Source: Orbilia blumenaviensis
Lineage: Eukaryota; Ascomycota; Orbiliomycetes; Orbiliales; Orbiliaceae
DNA: 64,000 nt
Assembly: GCA_036872755.1 (NCBI GenBank)
Contig: JAVHNS010000003.1
Location: 3,224,001-3,288,000, forward strand
Direction of reading: 5' to 3'
Part shown: piece by piece, positions 45,105 to 55,420 of the stretch
Layout: every line of letters starts with the position of its first letter
How positions within the stretch are numbered: the stretch's first letter is position 1
Made by a program: the position numbers and the translations under genes
Notes under the pieces: generated by a model
The model's database searches: none
Told to the model about the DNA's origin: nothing
Seen by the model: the letters and a program-made list of their open reading frames with translations, nothing else

Positions 45105-46980
45105 TCAAGGTAGTTGAGGATCGACTTCAACCTTTTCCTTAACCATAACCCCACCCTCCTCAAACCTCGCTGGAAACCCCTCATCCCCTGCGGGCATCTC
45201 ATAGATCTGCCTACTATCAATCTCATGTTCAAATGGTCCTGTAGCATCCATCTCTTGAACAGAGTCCCTGGAAACCATCCCCTTCCCCCCGACTAGAGGC
45301 AAAACACTACCTCCCTTCCAAACCCTCCAAACCCCCATCATCGCGAGTGCCCCCACAATAAAAACCGGCACAGTGATAGCAGGCGCTAACACCCGCGCTC
45401 CAGCAGTCCTATCCCTCGCAGGAGGCAAACATTTAGGCGGTAATATCGATTTAACGCTCCTAGCTATGGAGCGGTCAGGTATATTTAATGGCGCCAACTT
45501 AAACGTCTCGGAATCGTAATCTGCCATGAAATATGTAGAAGATAGAAACGGTAGGCCGAATACCGGTTTGCGGTTTGTAATTTTGCTCGAGAAGGTCAGG
45601 ACTGCTGTTCTAGGGTTATCGGTCCTTTTTGTCAGGTTGTAGTAGCTTTGGAAACGTGGGGGGGTCTCAGATGAGAATTTATGTTTTCGTTGAAAGAGAC
45701 GATTGGTGGGAATGTTTATTTCAAGGCCATTTTGGAGGTGGAGTGTCATTGAGAGGTCTATCTGGCGGCTTTTATTATATATCCTGTCAGCTGGAATATA
45801 CAGCACGACATACTAATAGAAGGGAAATATACGAACCTACCACTGGTCCCCAAAGCATGATCCTGATTCTCTGATAGAGAATTATAATCAATCCCCTCCT
45901 CATCGAGTGGTAAAATTGGATTAACTACATCCCAATTATCTGAAACATTCTGCACCCCATGCAGACCTGTATCCCAATTTCTCTGCCACAAATTCTCCCA
46001 TACCCCCATTGGAAACTCAAACCTATTTTTGCCAGGGTCAATGCATGCAACGAATGCCCCGGCTTCGGCACTAGCATTGATTGCATCTGTTCCTAACCAC
46101 ATGACTTTTGAAACTTGTATAGGGAATAGGCAGTCTTTATCGTGAGTTGGGGAGATGGGGTATTCGTGAAACGTGGAGTTTATGATTAGACTTGCGTCAT
46201 AACCGCCGATTATTAAACTTCCATCATGGATTGCTGCCGCAAGCTCGCCTGAGCTAATCCAACCAGGGAAAAAGGACCAAGCTCTACTTGCAATCGTTCC
46301 GTCTGCATAAAGTCTCTCCAAAAGTGTCGACCCAACCCCCAACCCTATATACGAGGAAACCAAATTCTTCAATCCCCGAGTAGCGTTCGACAGCTGGTCA
46401 ATATTAGCCTGGAAAGTAAAATCGTCCAAAACTCGACCGCCTATCATTAATGTTTCATTTGTAGCGATTTTGTTGTCATTGGCGGATTGGATGCGCAGTG
46501 TGGTGTTTGAAGAGTCTGGAATTTGGTGATTACTGTAGACGCCGCCAGCTAGGATCTCCATGTTGGGAGGGTAGGAAGCGTCTGGGTAGCATTCTTTTGG
46601 TCTAGTTGAGTTACAGGTTACGCGGACTTCGGGGACGAGAATTTCGGGTGAGTCTGAGATTCTATTATGCCCTTGACACATTAGGTTATACTGTACAGCT
46701 GTCTGTATACGTAGAATATACGTAAAATCTGTAAAGGGGCATATACATACTCAACCCTCGGATTGAACCTCTCCCCTCCCAGTGTTAGCTGCAAGCCATA
46801 ACCCACCGGCAACCCTTCCCGCTCTGAGGCAACTCTACTTGTAGAACCTAGGGATAATGGTGCATTGAAAAATCCGAACTTCACAACCACTGGCCATGGC
46901 AGATCCGAGCAGTTTAGATCGTTTCCGGCGGCGTAAATAGCGAAAAGCGTCAGCACTAGTATGAGGTTCGTAAGCGACAT
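45105..46980 (-). CDS. Pepsin-like membrane protein D (probable pseudo-peptidase)
   Basis: Three exons, complement(45105..45790, 45841..46661, 46751..46980), encode 578 residues. Intron 1 (89 nt, GTATGT/TAG) is phase 2. Intron 2 (50 nt, GTAGGT/CAG) is phase 1. Signal peptide: MSLTNLILVLTLFAIYAAG. In the first active-site region (GERFNPRVEISDSPEILV) the catalytic Asp is replaced by Glu77; the second reads VACIDPGKNRFEFP with Asp285 kept, but DPG in place of DTG. Family blocks IASRAWSFFPGW, LIIGGYDASL and VFGLPFLSSTYFMADY are clear. The membrane helix is at 485-505, and the tail carries IYEMPAGDEG. It ends 276 bp from the convergent F-box gene. Confidence 0.85.
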
Positions 46981-49900
46981 TGCTGGAGGGGTTGATTATG
47001 AGGATATTGAGAAAACTAAGGGTGGGATAGCGCAACTGCTAGCATTGCAATTACCTGGGATAGAGAGCGCTGCTTGTATATGTTTAGAAGCAGCACTTTC
47101 CTAGCCTGCATCGCCCTTGCACAATAGCTATTGTTGAATTATAATGCTGTAAATTATGCTTGTAGATCTTGGCCTCAGCCCAGACGAACAATTGAAACTG
47201 GCTTTACATGACCATGGGTCGAGGTCTGCAGAATGCAGCTTCAGATGCAGATCGGTTTAGGTGCATGGAAAACCATGTTATTTTGAAGGAAACCTTTTAA
47301 AGATAGGTGCAAGAGGCTGAATCTTTCTCCTCATTCCAAAATTACCCCATGCCGATAAATCAAAACTCGAGCTCCAAAATGCAAATACGAGGGCCGTTCG
47401 AGCCTAGTCGGCACCTATTTTGAATTTGGCTAATTGTGGTGGTCCAATAATGAGGCTTGTGATAAAGACTCGGCGCAGTATACTCGCAGCTGTGCCGCGC
47501 GCCTGCAGCAAGAAAAGGTCAGGCCGCCTCCCATATTTGGATATTTTGGGCATTATCGACATGGGAAACGGGGTGGATAAGATTCTTGGCTATTGTACTA
47601 CTTCTGCCGTTTCTTGCGGTTAACTGTTCCTGCGGGCTTTTTTCGTCGCTGCCGTGTTGACGTTCCTTCCTTGTCCCGGGCCCAAACCTCGACTGTGCAC
47701 AAGTGGTGCTTCCATAATCGATTAATCATTCATTATGAAGTGAATCGGATTAGGGAAATAGAGCTTAAAAATCTGATGCATAATACAATTAAGCCTTTGT
47801 CGACGTTCCGATTTTTGCTAGGTGCCTCTATATCTCGCTGACCGGCATGCGGCTAGTGACAGTATTAGGGAGCAAGTTCAATTAACGTTATAACTCGGTA
47901 GCTTCTAACTAGCCGATTGCAATTCGGTTCGACTTTGGCGGGCGGAGCCTCACACCGCCTCCGCTAAATCGCAGTCACTCGCACAATAACCCATGCATAT
48001 GAATCGCTGAATACGACCATGGTCGTGGATGGGTATCCACTTTCGATATGTTGGTTTCCAGTTCGCATACGGAGCTTGCTGAAGAATCAATCTATTCCTT
48101 TACCTACCCCAAAATCTTATGTAGGCTTTCCAAGCCATCCCAGCTGCGGTTCTCAAAAAACCTGACGGCCGGCCGTCGTCCTTTCGGAATAGCGGATTAA
48201 TACTCGTAGCGTGGAGACAGCACCCTGCATCAAGCGTTCACGATAATTGCCCAGACGGCTGGCGCAGCTGCCTGCACCATAAACAGCCGCACTAAACCGC
48301 ACGATATCTCAATCCCCCATAAACGATTAATTACCCAAATTCGGGAATGTGATAGCCCCACTCCTAGGAGGAGTACAAAGCTATGGGGCTTTCAATATCA
48401 TCATATCATGCTGTTCAGAACATCACATATGCACATTCCGATCTCCCCCCTTTCACAAGGCGTTGACATTGTTTATGATGCGATGTGATCTAATGGAATG
48501 TGTTACCGTTTACTAACCAGGTTGAATATATGCCGTGCAGATGCCGACCCAATAACCACAATCCTAAGATCTCCGATCGCTGTAACCCGCACTTTCGCTG
48601 TCCATCCATACATTTTTTTGCTTTTGGAGTGTTGATTACTTAATTAACTGGCTTTTGAAGGTGGTGCCTTGCACATCCATTACTGAAGCGACAAACCCTA
48701 AGCCGAGTCGATTTTCACTGCAGAACACCCTCCATTTCAAACAGGCGATGTTGGAGAGCTTTTACTACGAGGCAGGCCGATTTCTAGAATCTGAAGTCCG
48801 GCAGCCAAGAAAAAAAAAAACATCAAGTAGTTGGGATCATTGAGTGAACGCGAGTGTACCTGTCTTTTACGCTGACTACTTGTAAAAACAATAATTTTAA
48901 TGGGATCGATGTTTGGATCGCGATAATATTGGTCGCGTTGTCGTCGGCTCAGAAACGTCGGGCATCATAGCCATTAGATATTTAGCACTGCCATATTGGT
49001 ACTAATCTTGATAGACTACCACTGATGCCCCTTCGTGATCCAGCAGCCGCCCATAAGACTGTACAAGCAGCCGGGTTTATCGGTCGGAAATTCCGGGTCC
49101 GTGGTATGGAGTATGAGGGATTAGAAGCTTAGGGATTCCCGTGTTGTAGATGTTGAGAATGTTGTGAGGTCTGGGCCATCGGCAGCGAGAGGTTGTCGAT
49201 AGTTTGAATTCAGGTAATGGCACCCTCATAACGGTAGTTCTACCGTTCAAGGGGCATGTGTGTATATATAGATCAAAGTTTGGACGTAGACGCAATCGGC
49301 GTTATGTATAACCAATTGTTGTGAATACTGAATGCAACGAAGCTCCCCACCATTACACTGCATTGCGCATCAAAAAGTTTCGAACGGAACAAGCTGCCAA
49401 AACCCACACCTTAGCCGGCTTGCCAACCTTGGCAAACGCAATTCGCAATCCTTTCGTACATACATTATCATTGCATACCCACAGGATTGACAATTGACAA
49501 GCTTACAAGGGGTAGCTCGAGCTCAAGCTCAAGCTCAAGCTTCGAATCAATGGGTCACCCGACCACCAAAAAAAAAAAAAGAAGAAAGAGACTAGCGAGG
49601 GCATGAAAACGATACACATTCAGCCTGTTATAGTAGCTATAGCTTCATCTTGCGACGATTTCTTCCAGGGTTCTACAAATTTGTCCAATCATCCCAACTT
49701 TTTTCATGTTTGAAAAGAAAGGGCCCCTGCGATAGCTCCTGCAGGGGGGACAGCAACCGACGGAGCATAACTGCATTGAACCAAAAAAAATTGCACATTA
49801 TGGACTACTAGGTATTGGACGAAAGAAATGGGCGCGATAGGAATGCATCACACTCCGGTTCGTCTATCGGATAGGCGAGCTCAAAGCAAGCCCCCCTTCC

Positions 49901-51018
49901 CTTTCCTCTCCTTTTCGTTTCCTCCCCAGACAAAGAGACATGACAAGACTGAACTAGGGGGAACAAGCGAGCATACACGGCAATATTTTTTTTGTTTTTT
50001 GTGCTCGGTACCACTCGGATCGAGCTGCCAGGCCCGGAACCAGAATAGCGGACAGGATGCATGAAATTTCTTAGCTCTCTTCCTTTCTTTGAAAAAAAAA
50101 ATAAAAAAATAAAAAATGTAAATGTGGATTAGAAGCCTTGGGGATTTGTGGATCATGAGGTATGCTGTTGCAAGGGAGAGATCTATAGCTAGAGGATGGA
50201 TGAAAGGGCTAAAGCGGCTTTGAAACATGGGCTCCTCCCATCAACATCAACATCCCTATTCTTTGCTTTAGATCGATATCTTTGGGAACGGGATTCTCCT
50301 CGCAAGCTCGAGCTTTGCATCGGATGGCGATTAGCTTTGATATTCAAGCTGAAGTTTTTTTCTCTTTCTGTTCAGTTGGATATCGGAGCATTATTTTTGC
50401 AGGAGCATGGACGGCTAAAAAACTGCTATACTTAGGATCATACCTCTGTACATGTATTCTTCATGGCAGATGACATGGCATTGCAGATGTAATAAATCTT
50501 ATACCTCAAAAACTGCTACTCCTTCCAGTAGCCAGATCCCTTTCTCTCACTTTTTTGCCTCTGTCCTATGCTATGCCCTCTGCTTCGTTGGCAAGCAAAG
50601 CTCAGTAATTAGAAGCAAGCATCCAGGAAGTTTAGCATTACATTGCAACTTTTCGGCAAAGCGCTAAACCAATATACCTTTCCCTGCTTTTTCAAGAGAG
50701 TCTCCATTCTTTTCTTTTTCAACCCCAGGCCAGGGCCTAGGTACCTAACTAGTGTATATTTTTCCATGCCAGAAATATAATAAATCGAAACCCGCCATTC
50801 GTTTTCTTGACTTTCGACATCGCCATCGTCCTATCTTTTTCGTTCGTTCGTTTACCTCCGCACTGACCTCCACTACTCCTGCGGGAACGAGAGCTGTCCT
50901 GTCCTGTCCTGTCCTGTCGGTCACCGTACATTACATACACCTACGTCCAATCCGATTCGATCGATCACAAACCCAGACCTGCAGCACAAGCATAGCCCAA
51001 AGCTTAAGCTAAAAGTAA
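46981..51018. other. 4 kb region without a recognised gene
   Basis: No frame here has a known motif or a convincing join. Simple repeats include a GCTCRA hexamer run at 49515-49538, A-runs near 48809 and 49568, and five CTGTC pentamers at 50894-50918, in the upstream region of the next F-box gene. TAGGTACCTA, a rearranged form of the recurring palindrome, lies at 50738-50747. Confidence 0.45.
50894..50918. repeat. CTGTC pentamer repeat, five units
   Basis: Five perfect units 100 bp upstream of the F-box start codon at 51019, probably in its promoter or 5' leader. Confidence 0.85.
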
Positions 51019-52284
51019 ATGGCACGATACTCCATCTCCCCCGATACCATGCAGCAACAGCAGCCCTCAAAAGCCAAAAGACTGGAGGAGAAAGCTGCCA
51101 ATGCCGTCCGGAGAATCAAAGGAATCCGCATGATCACACCAACTCCTTCAAACGCCAATGCTACCGCCAAGAAATCCACAGTGCAAAATACCACGTCCTC
51201 AACACCAACATCACAAAATGACTCGAGGAGACGGCGGGATATAATATTTCTAAAGACTTCCAGTGGATTTAGGAATTTGATATCCCCGCTGCGACAAAGG
51301 ATCTATAATAGCGATAACGGTACTACCAATTCTCTATCATACTTAAATAATAAAAACACCGCCGCGCACAAAGTCCTCTTCGTACCAGAACTGCTAGAAG
51401 TAATCCTCAGTCATGTCCCGTCACTACAAGTCCTTACCAGTATCCGACAAGTGCACCCATTTTTCAAAGACCTAGTCCACACTTCGCCGGTATTAGCATG
51501 GCAAACCTGGACTTCAAAAGCTCTGTCTCCGCCGCGAAGGATTGTACAAAGGGATACACCGTCTACAACCGCAGGATTAGGGCTCTACACCATTAGCAAC
51601 TCCATCGAAAAACCGCCGCAAACCCCTCCAGCTTCCCAAAATACAACAACAGCCCCATCACCAACGAATAATGATACATTAGAACTATGCGCTCTCCTGC
51701 ACCCCATCTTATCGAAATGGTGGAAAACCATCGCAAGAAACACCACAAACTACCGTTTCTTCCAAGTCGACTCATGTGTTTATAATCGTTTTTTCCCGCC
51801 AGATCTATTAAGAAGTATCAATTTTACGAGACCAGCCATACACGTGGATGATCTCGTCCTATCTTTTACAAGCACGTATGCTTTTTTGTCGTATGGGTGC
51901 ACACAGAACATATCGCTTGAGGATCGGGATCGAGATCGCGGTAGTGCTTCCCCTCAATCTTCGGAAAGAAATGGCGGAGAAATGGAAGACGACCTCCCCG
52001 GCACAAGCCAAACCTCGCCAGAAGATCTAATAGCTCCCCCACAGCACCACGACATGTCGGTCACGATCGAAAAACTGTTGCGGATGATGTGGATCCCGCT
52101 TTCTGAAACACTAAGAAGAAGCAGGGATGAGAAGTTCTTAAGGTTGAGTGGGTTGAAATATACACGAACGATGACGGTGACGGTTAGAGCCAGACGAGGA
52201 GATCGAGGGGAGGAAAGAGGAGTGGCGGAACTAAATTTGGAGTGTATGGAGCCCTATGATGTTAGCATTCGGCCGTTGTTCTAA
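51019..52284 (+). CDS. F-box domain protein
   Basis: A single-exon gene of 421 residues from ATG 51019. Residues 1-115 are basic and low-complexity. The F-box is at 119-164 (VLFVPELLEVILSHVPSLQ, IRQVHPFFKDLVHTSPVLAWQTW). The C-terminal half has HPILSKWWKTIARN, FTRPAIHVDDLVLSF and, after a disordered acidic insert, MSVTIEKLLRMMW. This order matches the other F-box proteins near the left end of the window. It is followed 369 bp downstream by a second F-box gene on the same strand with a similar F-box, suggesting tandem duplication. It acts as an SCF adaptor by family; the substrate is unknown. Confidence 0.83.
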   Translation: MARYSISPDTMQQQQPSKAKRLEEKAANAVRRIKGIRMITPTPSNANATAKKSTVQNTTSSTPTSQNDSRRRRDIIFLKTSSGFRNLISPLRQRIYNSDNGTTNSLSYLNNKNTAAHKVLFVPELLEVILSHVPSLQVLTSIRQVHPFFKDLVHTSPVLAWQTWTSKALSPPRRIVQRDTPSTTAGLGLYTISNSIEKPPQTPPASQNTTTAPSPTNNDTLELCALLHPILSKWWKTIARNTTNYRFFQVDSCVYNRFFPPDLLRSINFTRPAIHVDDLVLSFTSTYAFLSYGCTQNISLEDRDRDRGSASPQSSERNGGEMEDDLPGTSQTSPEDLIAPPQHHDMSVTIEKLLRMMWIPLSETLRRSRDEKFLRLSGLKYTRTMTVTVRARRGDRGEERGVAELNLECMEPYDVSIRPLF

Positions 52285-52653
52285 TTTCTTTATTACTGGC
52301 TTTCTCTAACTCTAACGACGTTTACGACTTTTTGAATTTTTTGCTTTGAGCATTTGTAAAGCATACAATAGACTTGCTTATATACAGCGACTTTCTAGCA
52401 TCTCTTACTTTGTATATTAATTTTTCCTTTTCTTCCTCTTTAAACTTTGTTAATGTCACAAGACTATACAATAATAATACTAAACAAACATATTCGCAAT
52501 ATTGTATCCTAATCATCTACGTAGACACGTCGACGTCTACGCGAAATCATGCTTTTGCAGAGGCTTAGGTGTTGTTTGCTTAGTCAGCAACAATTCCACC
52601 GCCGCCAACTCCAACATCTCCTCCAACCCCCATCTTCTACGCTGTCAAGAACC
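52285..52653. other. Spacer between tandem F-box genes
   Basis: A 369-bp AT-rich spacer with the terminator of the upstream gene and the promoter of the downstream one by position. An in-frame ATG at 52549 could extend the next gene by 35 residues. Confidence 0.5.
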
Positions 52654-53526
52654 ATGGACATCACCGAACTATCCCTCTCAGCTCTTTCTCTCACAGACAC
52701 CAATCCAAGGGCAAAGAACCGAACCTCGCCCCTTCTAATTCCCGAGCTTCTAGAACTAATCTTGACTGCCCTCCCCCCACTCCAAGTCCTAACAACCTGC
52801 CGACAGGTCTGCGCCCTCTGGCGTGATATAATCGACACCTCCCCAGTGATAAAATACACAACCTGGCGAGCAGAAACAATACCCGGTCGAAAACCGCTCA
52901 GAATAACTGATCGAAGCTATGAACGGAATCCGCTTGTCAAGGATATCTTGGGGGCGTTTTGGAGGCGATTGAATTACTTTATCATAGAAAATGATCATAA
53001 AGATTCGACTACTGGACTGTCAGAAACAACTTCAGAAAATAATAATAATAATAACACTCCTCCAAAAAGGAAGAAGAAATCCAGAACACCACCACAGATT
53101 GATATCTCTTCATTCATATCCCGCTATCACAAAATCCTAAACACCTTAATATTCTCCAACTCTCCACCATTAGACCTTAACATCCGCCTGACGATCCAAA
53201 AATACGCCTCAAAGCACGTGATCGCACGTTCATACCGCTCCGTATCTACCGAAATCCCGGTTGGGTGGGTTCAAGACCTCACTATATTATTAGATCTGAT
53301 GGATGAGATGCTGAAATTGTGGAACGAAGGGGTTTATGTCCCAGGGCGGAGGAATGTGGTTCAGGCGGAGATTGGGGGGTGTGTCTTTTTGTACAGTCCT
53401 TGGGAGGAAGAGGGGGGTAAAAGGGGGGAGTGTGAGGTTTTGGAAAAGGCAAATTTTGAGTGTGGAAGTCCTTGGGGGGTGGATATCGCGCTTGTGGGTG
53501 GTGTTAAGAGGGTTGTTCGGGAGTAA
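52654..53526 (+). CDS. F-box domain protein
   Basis: A single-exon gene of 290 residues if it starts at ATG 52654, which has a good context (ACCATGG). An upstream in-frame ATG at 52549 would give 325 residues with an unusual Gln/Leu-rich leader, so I prefer 52654. The F-box at 27-72 (LLIPELLELILTALPPLQ, CRQVCALWRDIIDTSPVIKYTTW) is close to that of the gene directly upstream. The C-terminal part has SPPLDLNIRLTI and GWVQDLTILLDLMDEML, parallel to the C-terminal elements of its paralogs. A short asparagine run (SENNNNNNTPP) precedes it. It is likely an SCF adaptor. Confidence 0.8.
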   Translation: MDITELSLSALSLTDTNPRAKNRTSPLLIPELLELILTALPPLQVLTTCRQVCALWRDIIDTSPVIKYTTWRAETIPGRKPLRITDRSYERNPLVKDILGAFWRRLNYFIIENDHKDSTTGLSETTSENNNNNNTPPKRKKKSRTPPQIDISSFISRYHKILNTLIFSNSPPLDLNIRLTIQKYASKHVIARSYRSVSTEIPVGWVQDLTILLDLMDEMLKLWNEGVYVPGRRNVVQAEIGGCVFLYSPWEEEGGKRGECEVLEKANFECGSPWGVDIALVGGVKRVVRE

Positions 53527-54169
53527 TTGCTTGCTTGATTATCTAAGACCTGGGATATATAAACACGGCTTTAGATTGATATACTTGGCAAGTTTGGGAT
53601 ATAGAATGATAATAGGGTGTATATAGGATGTTTAGATTGCTACTGTGGGGGTTGAGAGCAACTGCTGGAAGGATTTGACACTCCATGACTATGCTCGCTA
53701 GGCTATATGTAATATGTATCAGGGCGTTTCTTAGATATTTATATTTGGGTTGTATACGTAGCTTTATGGTAGCTCGTGTGGGTGTTATATCATGAATCAA
53801 AAATATATGTACTCTATCCGTAGCTTAGATTCGAGGGGGGAGCTTCTACAATACATCAGGTACTAGTACTATGTCTCGGGCTCGGACCCATATATTTAGG
53901 ATTTGAGGTCTAGATGCGCGACTATCTGATCGGCCGTATGCTCGTGAATGATAAAATCGTGATATTTTCTATATCATCTATATAGGACTGAGGTGTCAAC
54001 ACCGGACCGAGACTATCGCGTCTATGCAGACATGCTAATAATACAACAATCCACAATTATACAAAAACACTCCAAAAACTCCGTTTAACTCGCCAAAAAA
54101 CCCACAAAAGACAAAAAAACAAAGAATGGCTATATATAGGAGGGGAAAGTGAGAGCGAGGATGATAAAT
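53527..54169. other. Convergent spacer
   Basis: A 643-bp spacer between the 3' ends of an F-box gene (+) and the GT-like gene (-). No gene was seen. Confidence 0.5.
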
Positions 54170-55420
54170 TTATATACCAAAATCCAAATCTACCCCCCTC
54201 GCCCTCATTTCCCTGACCGCCCTCCTCACATTTCTCGCTCGTTTACAAACCCCCCAACTCTCGTACCCAGCCTTTGAATGCCACTCCGTCAACTTTTCCA
54301 ACTGCAACGGCGCCAAATCCCTATTCGCCTTCTGAAACATAGTTTCATACGGATGTATCGTTATCCCATAATAGTGCCCATCATATAACAAATCCCCATG
54401 GTCGCAAGTATTGGCATAATCTTTATCCGCTGAAAAGGCTGTCATTAAAGCGGTTACGTTGAAGCCCCGGTCCATGACAGCTGATGTACAGGACGTCTCA
54501 CCGCCTACCGCTGAATCGAGGGTTTGGAAGCATGTTTGTATTTGCGGAAGGAATAGGAGGAGGCCGGTGCGGTCGGTACCAAAGATCATGGATTGGATGT
54601 GATGCTTTGGTTGGCAGTTGAAGCTCATTCCTACCAGCTATTATGTACCAATTAAATATTAGAGGATTATTCCAATCGGTTGGGGACGGGGTCTGTGAAG
54701 AGGGACTGAACGGACCTTATTTGTATCAGTTATCTTAGCCAACAGCGCATCACTCCAACACTCTTGACTCCATGTCGGTAAAAACGGTCCTCGGATGGAT
54801 GCATTCATCAATATAAACCTCTTATAGCTCTTGATCAGTTCCCCCCCATTCCGTGATAATACTTCCGCATGAGCACCCAAATCAAAACACGTATTTTCCC
54901 TCTGTATGACTTTTATGTTTTTGTGGTTATCGGTAGGTATAGAGGAGGCTAGGGTAGTGTTTCCGTTGAGAATGAAGATGAAGTCGGCTTCGGCATGAAG
55001 GCCGTGGGCGAGGAAGAATTCAGCATTTTGCCGTGCGTTGGGGGTTTCGTGGTAGGCGTAGAGAATCAGAGGTCGGTTTTCGGCTTCTTCAGCTTCTTCG
55101 GCCTCTCTATCGTATCCATCTATCTGTTGGATGGTAGTAGTGGTGGGGATTATCGAAGTTGATGTTAATATCGGCTTAGACGACGATATACTCTCTTTAT
55201 TCTATAAAAATGTCAGCTTAATCCCTCATCATATGGGGTATTGAGAAGAAAGTCCGACCTGTGCAGGCGCCAGCAGTATGCCATCATCGTCATCAGCAGC
55301 AGATATATATATCCTCGCCCGCTGGTCCGCAGATAATGATTTGAAGACAGCTAGCGATAAAATAAGGAAACAAGCGACCGTCGCGCATGCCCAGTAGAGC
55401 GGCGGTATCCTTCCGATCAT
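54170..55420 (-). CDS. Type II membrane glycosyltransferase-like protein
   Basis: Three exons, complement(54170..54637, 54716..55201, 55259..55420), give 371 residues, all phase 0. Residues 9-30 are a membrane anchor (YWACATVACFLILSLAVF) after a short cytosolic start, a type II layout. The lumenal part begins with a Ser/Thr/Glu-rich stem, then conserved-looking blocks: AEFFLAHGLHAEADFIFILN, ENTCFDLGAHAEVL, FILMNASIRGPFLPTW, CWSDALLAKITDTNKLVGMSF (across intron 2) and FGTDRTGLLLFLP. I recall this pattern from fungal proteins related to glycosyltransferases, but the exact family is not certain. Both introns use rare GTC donors (GTCGGA, GTCCGT), supported by the coding joins. Golgi residence is inferred. 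Confidence 0.72.

Noticed and set aside
46681..46703. Acceptors at 46691 or 46703 for intron 1 of pepsin-like gene D
   Set aside because: They would give the wrong phase with the conserved GTATGT donor; the TAG ending at 46662 fits and gives an 89-nt intron like those of the paralogs.
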